DNA of 58,665 nucleotides from assembly GCA_003243965.1 (NCBI GenBank), contig QHBO01000022.1:1-58665 (forward strand), written 5' to 3'. The position numbers were made by a program, and so were the translations under genes. A model generated the notes under the pieces. The model did not search any database and had not been told where the DNA came from. It was given only the letters and a program-made list of their open reading frames with translations. This stretch comes from Chloroflexota bacterium. Its GTDB lineage: Bacteria > Chloroflexota > Limnocylindria > QHBO01. Position 1 is the first letter of the stretch; each line of letters starts with the position of its first letter. Of this stretch, positions 44,842 through 52,821 are shown piece after piece.

Positions 44842-44886
44842 TATTTGTCAACGGGCCTCGTCATTCGGCGGCCGGCCGGCATCGGC
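44842..44886. repeat. Right copy of dinB-tail direct repeat
   Basis: Contains the last dinB codons and stop, then TTGACAAATAG read on the minus strand, as in the left copy at 42657. The bases beyond read GAACGGGC instead of GAACAGGCGTTC, so this copy's LexA box is reduced to a half site and no -10 follows at the right distance. Confidence 0.75.
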
Positions 44887-46143
44887 GGTGGGTCGCTCGC
44901 CGAAGTCGAAGCGCCGCTGGGGTCGGTCGGCAAGCAGGCGCGCGCGCGTGATTGCCGACTCGCCGAATCGCGCGCGGACTGCATCGAGCGATCTGGCGAC
45001 CCGCTCGCTGCGCGGCTGTTCGTCGAACAGGGTGAGCTGCTGGAGCTCGGCCAGGCCGATGGCCGTCAGGCCGATGAGGCGCACGGGGGCGGTGCTCCTG
45101 GTCCGCTCCAGCAGGGCGACTCCGGCTTCGTAGATCGGCTCCGACTCGCGTGTCTGGCGAGGGAGCGGCATCTGGCGCGTGATCGTCTCGAATCCCTCGT
45201 AACGGAGCTTGAGCTGGATCGCACCCGCGGCCAGGCCATGCGCCCGCAACCTGCTCGCGACCGACTCTGCGATGTCCAGCAGCGTGGCCTCGAGCCGCGA
45301 GCGTTCCACCACATCGCGGCTGAAGGTGTGCTCGTGACCGATGCTCTTGGGCGCCTGCGTCGGCGTCACGGGTGAGGGGTCCACGCCCCGCGCGCGCTGT
45401 CCCAGCTCGAGCCCGTGGGCGCCGAAACGCCGGCGCAGGGCCGCGCCGGAGACGCTCGCCAACTGCCCGATGGTGGAGACGCCGTAATCGATCAGCGCCT
45501 GGCGAACCTGCGGGCCGACGCCCCACAGGCGACCGACCGGCAGCGGCGCCAGGAACGCGGCCTCCTGACCGGGGGCGACCACGACCAGGGCATCCGGCTT
45601 CCGCAGGTCGGAGGCGATCTTGGCGCACAGCTTGTTGCTGGCGACCCCGACGCTGACCACCAGCCCGGTCTCGTCACGAACGCGCCGCTTCAGCTCAAGG
45701 GCGATCGTCCCGCCGTCTCCGAAGGCGGCGCGGCTGGCGGTCACATCGAGGAACGCCTCGTCCAGGCTGATGGGCTCGACGAGCGGCGTAAAGCTGGCAA
45801 AGATGCGCATCACGGCCGTCGAGACATCCCGATACCGATCAGGGTGCCCGGTCACAAAGGCCCCGTCCGGGCAGAGCCGAGCAGCGGTGCGCAGCGGCAT
45901 CGCGGAGTGCACCCCGTAGCGACGAGCCTCGTACGACGCCGCACTCACCACGCCGCGCTCGTCGGGTCGACCGCCGACGATCACCGGCCTGCCACGCAGT
46001 GATGGGTCGTCCAGGACCTCTACCGAGGCGTAGAAGGCGTCGAGATCCGCATGCAGGATGGTCCGCGCCGCGGTGTTGGTGACCCGCGCCGGGGGGCTAC
46101 AGCTTTCGAATGACGCCGACGACCTTGCCCTGGATCTGGACAT
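44848..46143 (-). CDS. dinB: DNA polymerase IV (Y family)
   Basis: Error-prone translesion polymerase of about 431 aa. The palm has ILHADLDAFYASVEVLDD, SAASYEARRYGVHSAMP and the catalytic pair in ISLDEAFLDVT; LWGVGPQVRQALIDYGVSTIGQLA is the HhH motif and EHTFSRDV begins the little finger. No clamp-binding motif is obvious in the C-terminal tail. The start is uncertain: the conserved domain begins right after the lexA stop with no canonical start codon there, so ATG 46143, inside lexA, is used. It shares the lexA promoter. The 3' end is one border of the accessory insert. Confidence 0.92.
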   Translation of the reverse strand: MSRSRARSSASFESCSPPARVTNTAARTILHADLDAFYASVEVLDDPSLRGRPVIVGGRPDERGVVSAASYEARRYGVHSAMPLRTAARLCPDGAFVTGHPDRYRDVSTAVMRIFASFTPLVEPISLDEAFLDVTASRAAFGDGGTIALELKRRVRDETGLVVSVGVASNKLCAKIASDLRKPDALVVVAPGQEAAFLAPLPVGRLWGVGPQVRQALIDYGVSTIGQLASVSGAALRRRFGAHGLELGQRARGVDPSPVTPTQAPKSIGHEHTFSRDVVERSRLEATLLDIAESVASRLRAHGLAAGAIQLKLRYEGFETITRQMPLPRQTRESEPIYEAGVALLERTRSTAPVRLIGLTAIGLAELQQLTLFDEQPRSERVARSLDAVRARFGESAITRARLLADRPQRRFDFGERPTADAGRPPNDEAR

Positions 46144-46756
46144 CGGTGGCGTAGATAGGCTCCATCTCAGAGTTCGCTGGCTGCAGTCGGATGCGGCCGC
46201 TCTCGCGGAAAAATCGCTTGAGGGTGACGCCGTTGTCATCGAGCAGCGCGACCACGATGTCCCCGTCCCGAGCGGTTGCCTGAGGCTGCACCACGACGTA
46301 GTCGCCGTCGTCGATCAGCGCGTCGATCATGCTCTTGCCGCGCACGCGCAGTACGTATGAGTCGTCGTGGGCCTCGATCGATCGCGGCACGTCGAGTGAC
46401 TCCGCCCCATTTGCGTAGGCCTCGATCGGCTGGCCGGCGGCGATCTCGCCTAGCACCGGGAGCCTGAGGATGTCCCGCTCGATCGGCATCCGGAACGGGG
46501 TCACCCGCCGCTCGCTCGCTCGCCGGCGCGCCGCCGCCGCGCGACCCATGACCCGGAGCGCCCGCGAGGAGTGTGTGCCGCGCTCCAGCAGGCCCTCGCG
46601 CTCGAGCGCGAGGAGATGATGGTGGACCGCCGACGTGGACGCCAGGCCGACCGCATCGGCGATCTCGCGCACCGATGGGGGGTAACCGCGGTCCGCGACC
46701 GTCTGCGCGATGCACTCCAGGATCTTCTGTTTGCGCTCGGCATCGTGTCGCGTCAC
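46097..46756 (-). CDS. lexA: SOS repressor LexA
   Basis: A 219-aa repressor-protease. The winged helix-turn-helix has GYPPSVREIADAVGLASTSAVHHHL; the self-cleavage site is the Ala-Gly in GEIAAGQPI; the catalytic serine is in RGKSMIDALIDDGD and the lysine in VTLKRFF. GTG 46756 has a strong GGAGGAG site six bases upstream and begins at the usual LexA N-terminus. A longer frame to 46807 would overlap the promoter -10. A LexA box lies in its own promoter, so it is autoregulated, and the gene overlaps dinB. Confidence 0.94.
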   Translation of the reverse strand: MTRHDAERKQKILECIAQTVADRGYPPSVREIADAVGLASTSAVHHHLLALEREGLLERGTHSSRALRVMGRAAAARRRASERRVTPFRMPIERDILRLPVLGEIAAGQPIEAYANGAESLDVPRSIEAHDDSYVLRVRGKSMIDALIDDGDYVVVQPQATARDGDIVVALLDDNGVTLKRFFRESGRIRLQPANSEMEPIYATDVQIQGKVVGVIRKL

Positions 46757-46805
46757 GATCCGCTCCTCCGCGTGGTCCGGCGTCTCCGTCCGGAATCTGT
46801 CGTGC

Positions 46806-46835
46806 ACGCTAGCAGAACACCTGTTCTAATGTCAA
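46806..46835 (-). promoter_or_regulatory. lexA-dinB promoter with LexA box in spacer
   Basis: On the minus strand TTGACA (complement of 46830-46835) and TAGCGT (complement of 46806-46811) are 18 bases apart. Between them lies AGAACA-CC-TGTTCT (46814-46827), a perfect palindrome of the GAAC-N4-GTTC class. The box also abuts the putative start of the divergent DUF1232 gene. Confidence 0.8.
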
Positions 46836-47419
46836 ACGCTGGTATCATCGGTCTCCACCTCGAAGCCGACCGGAGCATCAGCCTGAAAGTCACCGGCCGA
46901 TTGCGCTACCTGCGCCTCGCGCGCCTGGTTCTGAAGCTGCCCGTCTACGCGCGCCTGGTGTGGGGCCTGATGCGCGACCCGCGGACTCCGATCGGGCTCA
47001 AGGCGTTGCTGGCAGCGGCGCTCGCCTACGTGGTGATGCCCATCGACCTGATCCCCGACGCGATTCCGATCATCGGTGAGGCGGACGACCTGACGATCCT
47101 GCTGTTGGTGCTCGACCTTTTCATCCAGAACGCGCCGGCCGACGTGCGACGCGAGCACATGGAGCGGGCGCGCAATGGAACGGCCGACCTCGACCAGGAT
47201 CTCGCCCGCGTGCGGGCGGTCCTGGGTGACCGCTATGACGAGATCCGCGACAGCCTGCCCGAGCTGCTGGAGCGCTACGGCGAGCTTCGGAACCCCGGCG
47301 GCATCAAGCGGCTCCTGGGGCGGTGGCGGGAACGGCGCATCGCGAGCGAGGAGCGGCCGGCGCTGACCGGCTCCTCGGCCGCATCCGATGCACACAGAGA
47401 GCACGTGGCCAGCCGATGA
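46829..47419 (+). CDS. YkvA/DUF1232 family membrane-associated protein
   Basis: A 196-aa protein whose middle carries the DUF1232 signature ALAYVVMPIDLIPDAIPIIGEADD with two hydrophobic segments, preceded by an amphipathic basic stretch RLRYLRLARLVLKLPVYARLVW and followed by a charged helical tail. Function of the family is unknown. The start is doubtful: ATG 46829 touches the LexA box and the lexA -35, while TTG 46901 is a later option. If ATG 46829 is right, LexA probably represses it too. Its stop overlaps the rplI ATG. Confidence 0.78.
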   Translation: MSNAGIIGLHLEADRSISLKVTGRLRYLRLARLVLKLPVYARLVWGLMRDPRTPIGLKALLAAALAYVVMPIDLIPDAIPIIGEADDLTILLLVLDLFIQNAPADVRREHMERARNGTADLDQDLARVRAVLGDRYDEIRDSLPELLERYGELRNPGGIKRLLGRWRERRIASEERPALTGSSAASDAHREHVASR

Positions 47420-47862
47420 AGGTGATCCTCAAGCGTGACATCAAGGGCCTTGGACGCGAGGGCGAGATGAAGGAGGTAAAGGACGGCTACGCCCGAAACT
47501 TTCTCATCCCGCGCGGCGCTGCGCTGCTGGCCGACCGCGGAACGGTCGCGAACTGGGAGCGGCACCGCGATCAGCGCGAGGAGCGGGAGCGGGCCGTGCG
47601 CGCAGCCGCCGAGGCGATCGCCGAGCGGCTCCGGGAGCTGCGCCTGGAGATCCCGGTCAAGGCCGGCGAGAAGAACCGTCTCTTCGGCTCGGTGACGAAC
47701 CGCGAGGTCGCCGAATTGATCAACCAGCACGGAATCGAGGTCGACCGCCACCAGGTCCACCTTCGCGCACCGATCAAGTCGGTCGGAGAGCACCGGGTCA
47801 GCGTGCACGTGCTGCAGGGACTCGACGTGCCGGTCACCGTCACCGTCGTCGCCCGACACTGA
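47416..47862 (+). CDS. rplI: 50S ribosomal protein L9
   Basis: A 148-aa L9 protein that binds domain V of 23S rRNA. MKVILKRDIKGLGREGEMKEVKDGYARNFLIPRG is almost the family consensus for the N-terminal domain, then the long connecting helix and a C-terminal domain with LFGSVTNREVAELI. The ATG overlaps the preceding stop (ATGA). rplI followed by dnaB is a common arrangement in bacteria. Length is normal. Confidence 0.97.
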   Translation: MKVILKRDIKGLGREGEMKEVKDGYARNFLIPRGAALLADRGTVANWERHRDQREERERAVRAAAEAIAERLRELRLEIPVKAGEKNRLFGSVTNREVAELINQHGIEVDRHQVHLRAPIKSVGEHRVSVHVLQGLDVPVTVTVVARH

Positions 47863-48065
47863 TCGGCCGCGGTCGGCGCCCGCGCCGCGAAACGCCGAGC
47901 GCCGGCGGGTAGAGCTCCGCGGGGGCTCGGGCGCGACAGACAGCTGTCACGGGCGTGCCGGACGCTGGTTGCCAACAGGCTTTCCACATCGAGCGTGCCG
48001 CTCTCCACATCGGCGCGCCGAGCGGGGCCGGTGGTCTGGAAAACCGTGTTGCGCGCCAGGGGACG

Positions 48066-49460
48066 ATGGGTGCGGATGAGAAACCACAAGACCGGGCCGG
48101 TCCGGCTCAGCCGATGACCCTCGACAAGCTGGCCCCACAGGCGGTCGACGCCGAGCAGAGCGTGCTCGGGTCGATCCTGATCGACGCCGAGGCGGTCCTC
48201 AAGGTCGCAGATTTCCTGCGTCCGGTGAACTTCTATCGTCGACAGCACGGGGATATCTACGAGGCGATGCTCGGGCTGCACGCTCAGCGCGAGCCGATCG
48301 ACCTGGTGACGCTTGCCGATGAGCTGACGCGCCGGGAGCGGCTCGAGGCGATCGGGGGTCCGGCCTACCTCGCCAGCCTGATGAACGCAGTCCCCACCGC
48401 CGTGCACGTCGAGCACTACGGCCGCATCGTTGAGCGCAAGGCAGTGCTCCGCAACCTCATCGGCGCTGCGGGCAAGATCGCCGCCGTCGGCTACGAGGAG
48501 GCGAACGACGCCGAGGTGGCCATCGACCGCGCCGAGGCGATCCTGTTCGAGATCAGCCAGCATCGGACGAGCGGCGGCTTCGAGTCGTTGGCGACGCTGC
48601 TCGGACAGGCATACGACCGGCTCGAGTACCTGCACGAGCATCGGGGCCAGATCCTCGGGATCCCCTCCGGGCTCTCGCAGCTCGACGCGCTGCTCGGCGG
48701 TTTCCAGCCCTCGGACCTCATTATCCTCGCCGCGCGCCCCAGCGTGGGAAAGACCAGCCTGGCGCTCAACATCGCTCAGCATGCGGCCGTTCACGAGCAC
48801 CGACGGGTGGCCGTCTTCTCGCTCGAGATGAGCAAGGAGCAGCTCGCCCTGCGGCTCCTCTCCGCCGAGAGCGGCATCAACCCTCGACCACTGCAGACCG
48901 GATTCGTGGACGAGACGGACTGGAGCAAGATCGCCCAGGTCATGAACGAGATGCATAACGCACCGATGTTCATCGACGACTCGCCGATCCTGTCGGTCAT
49001 GGAGCTGCGCACCAAGGCCCGCCGCCTCGAGGCGGAGCAGCGCGGCCTCGACCTGGTGATCGTCGACTATCTCCAGCTGATGCAGGCTGCAACGCAGTCT
49101 CGCGAGCCGAACCGCGTGCAGGAGGTGAGCGAGATCTCGCGCGGGCTCAAACAGCTCGCCCGCGAGCTGAAGGTGCCGGTCATCGCCCTCTCCCAGCTGT
49201 CGCGCGGGGTCGAGCAGCGGGGAAGCGCCGAGCCGCGCCTCAGCGATCTGCGGGAGAGCGGCTCGATCGAGCAGGACGCGGACGTGGTCATCTTCCTGTA
49301 CCGCGACGGTGAGCAGAACGCGGACGCGGAGGTGGAGCTGGTCAAGGCCAAGATCGCCAAGCACCGCAACGGCCCGATCGGCGATGTGCCGCTCCAGTTC
49401 CGAAAGGCGAACACCCGTTTCTACACCGTCTCCGCCCGTGAGGAGGTCGCCGCCTACTGA
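48066..49460 (+). CDS. dnaB: Replicative DNA helicase DnaB
   Basis: Hexameric 5'-3' helicase of the replication fork, 464 aa. The N-terminal domain starts APQAVDAEQSVLGSILID, the linker has GIPSGLSQLDALLGGFQPSDL, Walker A is AARPSVGKTSLALN, Walker B LVIVDYLQLM, and the arginine finger region is LRESGSIEQDADVV. ATG 48066 follows AGGGGA; ATG 48114 is the alternative. In the 203 bases before it, 47863-48065, there is a GACAGCTGTC palindrome (47939-47948) and two TCCACATCG words, but no gene. Confidence 0.96.
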   Translation: MGADEKPQDRAGPAQPMTLDKLAPQAVDAEQSVLGSILIDAEAVLKVADFLRPVNFYRRQHGDIYEAMLGLHAQREPIDLVTLADELTRRERLEAIGGPAYLASLMNAVPTAVHVEHYGRIVERKAVLRNLIGAAGKIAAVGYEEANDAEVAIDRAEAILFEISQHRTSGGFESLATLLGQAYDRLEYLHEHRGQILGIPSGLSQLDALLGGFQPSDLIILAARPSVGKTSLALNIAQHAAVHEHRRVAVFSLEMSKEQLALRLLSAESGINPRPLQTGFVDETDWSKIAQVMNEMHNAPMFIDDSPILSVMELRTKARRLEAEQRGLDLVIVDYLQLMQAATQSREPNRVQEVSEISRGLKQLARELKVPVIALSQLSRGVEQRGSAEPRLSDLRESGSIEQDADVVIFLYRDGEQNADAEVELVKAKIAKHRNGPIGDVPLQFRKANTRFYTVSAREEVAAY

Positions 49461-49561
49461 CCCAAAGGTCGACGAGTGAGTGGTCGGAGGGCGGACGAGG
49501 GCCTGCACCCCAAGCGGGCAAGCTCTTGGTGAACCCCTGTACAGCCGCGCAGACCTGTGTG

Positions 49562-49567
49562 TATAGT
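49562..49567 (+). promoter_or_regulatory. -10 box TATAGT for the zinc-ribbon gene
   Basis: TATAGT is preceded by TGTGTG, an extended -10 context, and gives a leader of about 130 bases before the GTG at 49702. No good -35 hexamer is present. Nothing else is visible in 49461-49701. Confidence 0.45.
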
Positions 49568-49701
49568 CCGCGGCTGAAGATCCCGTCCGGCTCAGCTTGG
49601 CCCCGTCCCGCCCGATCTGCGCACCTCGCCGCACTCGATCCCCGGCCCGACAGCAGCCCAAGCGTGACCACCCGGGCGCGCACAGGAGGTCAGGGTTCAC
49701 C

Positions 49702-50007
49702 GTGTACGCCGACAAGACCATCCGTTGCCGAGACTGTGGGATGGACTTCGTCTTCTCCGCGGGCGAGCAGCAGTTCTACGCAGAGAAGGGCCTCGTCAAC
49801 GAACCGCAGCGCTGCCAGAGCTGCCGCGCCGTCGCGAAGCAGAACCGAGCGCTGGGCATCGGATCGGGGGGTGGTAACGGACAGCGGGAGATGCACGCGG
49901 CGGTGTGTGCCGAGTGCGGGGGCCAGGCGCTCGTCCCGTTCCTCCCCCGCAACGACCGACCGGTCTACTGCAGCAACTGCTTCGACAAGGTGCGCGCCCG
50001 CGTCTGA
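49702..50007 (+). CDS. Zinc-ribbon protein (CxxC, DksA-like cysteine pairs)
   Basis: A 101-aa protein with four CxxC pairs: CRDC near the N-terminus (YADKTIRCRDCGMDFVF), CQSC, CAEC and CSNC, giving two zinc ribbons joined by a glycine-rich linker. It belongs to a family of small zinc-ribbon proteins common in Chloroflexota and Firmicutes, whose role is not defined; nucleic acid or protein binding is assumed. AGGAGG lies about 12 bases before GTG 49702, a rather long gap. Confidence 0.82.
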   Translation: MYADKTIRCRDCGMDFVFSAGEQQFYAEKGLVNEPQRCQSCRAVAKQNRALGIGSGGGNGQREMHAAVCAECGGQALVPFLPRNDRPVYCSNCFDKVRARV

Positions 50008-50034
50008 CGCCACCGCACCGCAGGCCGAGAGGAG

Positions 50035-50067
50035 GGAACGCCGCCGTCGAGGCGGCGTTCCTCGTTT
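50035..50067 (+). terminator. Intrinsic terminator after zinc-ribbon gene
   Basis: GGAACGCCGCC (50035-50045) and GGCGGCGTTCC (50051-50061) form an 11-base perfect stem with a five-base loop, followed by TCGTTT. It separates the zinc-ribbon gene from purA. Confidence 0.8.
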
Positions 50068-50128
50068 GCGGCGGAAGGCTGGGGTACCATTCGGGCTCTC
50101 GGGAGCGGCATGAGGTCCTCGCCTGCGC

Positions 50129-51451
50129 ATGTCCGTCATCGCGGTCGTCGGTGCCCAATGGGGCGACGAGGGGAAGGGGCGGGTCGTCGACTACCTCGCG
50201 GAAGAGGCGGATCTCGTGGTCCGCTATGGCGGGGGCAACAACGCCGGCCACACGGTGGTCAACCGGTACGGCCATTTCAAGCTCCACCTGATCCCATCGG
50301 GAATCTTCTACCCAGCCACCCGCAACCTGCTGGGCAACGGCGTGGTGATCAACCCACCGGCCCTCGTCGGCGAGCTGGACGGGCTGGCGGCCGCCGGATT
50401 CGCCGCCGACAACCTGTTCATCAGCGATCGCGCCCATCTGGTGATGCCCTATCACGTGCTCATCGATCAGCTCGAGGAGCGTGAGCGTGGGGTGGCGCGG
50501 CTCGGCACCACGTCGCGAGGCATCGGGCCGGCCTACGTCGACAAGATTGCGCGGCGCGGGCTTCGAGTCGTTGACCTGCTGGAGCCCGATGCGTTTCGCG
50601 AGCGGCTGGCCGCTGCCGTCGACCGGGCCCGTCGCATCGCGACCGGCTATTTCGGTGCCGGAGGCGCCGATGACGACCTTCGGGAGACGATCGAGGCGGC
50701 GACCGACGCCGAGCGCATCGGAGCCGAGTACCTCGCCGCCGGCGAACGACTGCGTGGCCATGTCGTCGACGGGCATGCAATGGTCGACGAGGCGCTGGCG
50801 CGTGGCGACCGAATCCTGCTGGAGGGCCAGCTTGGGACGATGCGCGACATCGACTGGGGCACCTACCCGTACGTCACCAGCTCGAGCCCGATCCCCGGCG
50901 GCGCGTCGCTGGGCGCGGGGCTTCCCGCGGTCGCCATCGATCGCGTGATCGGAGTCGCCAAGGCCTACACCACCGCGGTCGGTGCGGGACCCTTCCCGAC
51001 CGAGCTCGAGGATGCCGATGGCCATGCCCTGCGCGACCGCGGTCAGGAGTACGGCACCTCGACCGGGCGACCGCGTCGCTGCGGCTGGTACGACGCGGTC
51101 GCGGTGCGCTTCAGCGTGCGGCTCGCGGGGTACTCGAGCATCGCGCTCACCAAGCTCGACGTGCTCGACGGCTTCGACCGTATTCGGCTGGCGGCCTGCT
51201 ACCGCGACCCGGAGAACGGGCGCGAGTGGCGAACGATCCCCGCTTCGACATCGGTCTATGGGCGGCTGGCCCCGATCTACGAGGAGATGCCCGGCTGGAG
51301 CCGTGATACGAGCGCCTGTCGGTCGTGGGAGCAGCTGCCTGAGGCCGCCCGGCAGTACGTCACGCGGCTGGAAGAGCTGGGCGGCGTACCGATCAGCCAT
51401 GTCAGCGTCGGGCCGGAGCGAGGCCAGATGATCGTCCGCGACGGCCGATGA
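50129..51451 (+). CDS. purA: Adenylosuccinate synthase
   Basis: Joins IMP and aspartate with GTP to give adenylosuccinate. The 440-aa protein has the P-loop-like QWGDEGKGRVVDYLA, the signature YGGGNNAGHTVV, the IMP segment GTTSRGIGPAY and the C-terminal GTSTGRPRRCGWYDAVAV. It is slightly longer than E. coli PurA owing to an insertion around residues 165-185. A TACCAT -10 box lies about 35 bases upstream, after the terminator. It forms a purine block with guaB3 and guaA. Confidence 0.96.
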   Translation: MSVIAVVGAQWGDEGKGRVVDYLAEEADLVVRYGGGNNAGHTVVNRYGHFKLHLIPSGIFYPATRNLLGNGVVINPPALVGELDGLAAAGFAADNLFISDRAHLVMPYHVLIDQLEERERGVARLGTTSRGIGPAYVDKIARRGLRVVDLLEPDAFRERLAAAVDRARRIATGYFGAGGADDDLRETIEAATDAERIGAEYLAAGERLRGHVVDGHAMVDEALARGDRILLEGQLGTMRDIDWGTYPYVTSSSPIPGGASLGAGLPAVAIDRVIGVAKAYTTAVGAGPFPTELEDADGHALRDRGQEYGTSTGRPRRCGWYDAVAVRFSVRLAGYSSIALTKLDVLDGFDRIRLAACYRDPENGREWRTIPASTSVYGRLAPIYEEMPGWSRDTSACRSWEQLPEAARQYVTRLEELGGVPISHVSVGPERGQMIVRDGR

Positions 51452-51570
51452 GCGCCAGCGAACCGGAGCGCGCTCGGACGCGGAGCGGGATCCGGCGACC
51501 AGTCTGATCGGACGGCGGCGGCTATACTTCGCGAAAGCCTGCACCGATCGGCGCTAATGGAACCCCGCGA

Positions 51571-52737
51571 GTGATCGACCAGCGCACGCTCCTCCCCGAT
51601 CAGACCGCGACGCGGCTGCGGCGTGCCTACGGATTCGACGAGGTCGCGCTCGTCCCGGGCGTCGTGACGGCCGATCCGGCCGAGGTGCAGCTCACCACCG
51701 TGATCGGCGAGCAGCGGCTCGAGATCCCGTTCCTCGCCGCCGCAATGGATGCCGTCGCCGACGCCGCGATGGCGGTCCGCATGAGCCGTCTGGGGGGCGC
51801 CGCCTTCATCAACCTGGAGGGGCTCTACACCCGATACGAGGATCCCGCGCCGGTGATCGACCGGGTGGTCGGGGCCGAGACCGCGCCGGAGGCCGCTCAC
51901 CTGCTCGCCGAGGCGTATGCCGCACCGGTCCGGGATGAGCTGATTTTCGCCATCATCCGCCGCGTAAAGGCCGAGGGCGCGGTCGCGGCGGTGGCCACCA
52001 CGCCGGCCGCCGCCTGGCACCACGCCGAGGTCGCCGCGGAGGCTGGCGCGGATCTGTTCCTCGTCCAGTCCCAGGTTTCGAGCGCGCGGCACATCTCGAC
52101 CTCCGGGCGCTCGCTTTCGCTTGCAGACCTGACCGGCGCACTGCATCTCCCGGTGCTGGTGGGCAACACGGTGAGTGGCGCCGCCGCCGAGCAACTGATG
52201 GCGCAGGGCGCGGCGGCGATCCTGGTCGGGGTCGGACCGGGTGCGGCATGCACCACCCGCGAGGTGCTCGGGATCGGGGTGCCGCAGGTGACCGCCACGC
52301 TCGAGGCGGCGGCGGCCCGCGATCGGTTCGCAGAGGAGACCGGCCGTTACATCCCGGTCATCACCGACGGCGGAATGCGCACCGGCGGCGATATCGCAAA
52401 GGCGATTGCCAGCGGGGCCGACGCCGTGATGCTCGGGTCGCCGCTGGCCGCTGCGCTCGAAGCGCCGGGCCGCGGCTACAACTGGGGGATGGCGGCCCCG
52501 TCGCCGACGCTCCCGCGCGGGACGCGGATCCGGATCGGCGAGCGCCTGCCGCTGGAGCAGATCCTCTTCGGGCCGTCGACCACCACGCACGGGACGCAGA
52601 ACCTAGTCGGGGCCCTCCGGCAGTCGATGGCCGCGCTCGGGGCGCGCTCCATCCGTGAGATGCACGAGGTCGAGATCGTGATCGCCCCGGCGATCGCCAG
52701 CGAGGGCAAGTCCTGGCAGCTCGCCGGCGGGGAGTGA
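51571..52737 (+). CDS. GuaB3-family IMP dehydrogenase-related protein
   Basis: A 388-aa TIM-barrel protein without the CBS domains of IMP dehydrogenase. The catalytic loop VGVGPGAACTTREVLGIGVPQ keeps the reactive cysteine but has alanine where IMPDH has serine, as in GuaB3 proteins. ITDGGMRTGGDIAKAIASGADAVMLGSPLA is the phosphate-binding region. GuaB3 enzymes studied in cyanobacteria act as GMP reductases, converting GMP to IMP; that role is plausible but not proven here. GTG 51571; TATACT -10 about 45 bases upstream. Confidence 0.88.
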   Translation: MIDQRTLLPDQTATRLRRAYGFDEVALVPGVVTADPAEVQLTTVIGEQRLEIPFLAAAMDAVADAAMAVRMSRLGGAAFINLEGLYTRYEDPAPVIDRVVGAETAPEAAHLLAEAYAAPVRDELIFAIIRRVKAEGAVAAVATTPAAAWHHAEVAAEAGADLFLVQSQVSSARHISTSGRSLSLADLTGALHLPVLVGNTVSGAAAEQLMAQGAAAILVGVGPGAACTTREVLGIGVPQVTATLEAAAARDRFAEETGRYIPVITDGGMRTGGDIAKAIASGADAVMLGSPLAAALEAPGRGYNWGMAAPSPTLPRGTRIRIGERLPLEQILFGPSTTTHGTQNLVGALRQSMAALGARSIREMHEVEIVIAPAIASEGKSWQLAGGE

Positions 52738-52803
52738 CGCCCGGGGCGGGAGCGACCCCGGCACGCGGCTCGGGCTCCCGTGCACCGCAGGCTGCTCACG
52801 GCT

Positions 52804-52821
52804 CTGAGTAAAATTACTCAG
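52804..52821. promoter_or_regulatory. AT-rich palindrome on the start codon of the AAA ATPase gene
   Basis: CTGAGTAA-AA-TTACTCAG is a perfect eight-base inverted repeat with a two-base centre, ending on the first base of the GTG start. It is strikingly AT-rich for this genome. A repressor bound here, or a hairpin in the mRNA, would block expression, so it is a candidate operator or autoregulatory site. Confidence 0.6.

Noticed and set aside
46144-46239. dinB start at ATG 46239
   Set aside because: It would overlap lexA by 140 bases and add a Ser/Arg-rich stretch typical of out-of-frame translation of lexA.
46757-46807. lexA start at GTG 46807
   Set aside because: It overlaps the TAGCGT -10 of the lexA promoter and lacks a ribosome binding site, whereas GTG 46756 has GGAGGAG and fits the usual LexA N-terminus.
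47968-48008. DnaA boxes upstream of dnaB (CTTTCCACA, CTCTCCACA)
   Set aside because: They match the consensus in only seven and six of nine positions and share a longer local repeat, unlike the perfect pair at thyX.
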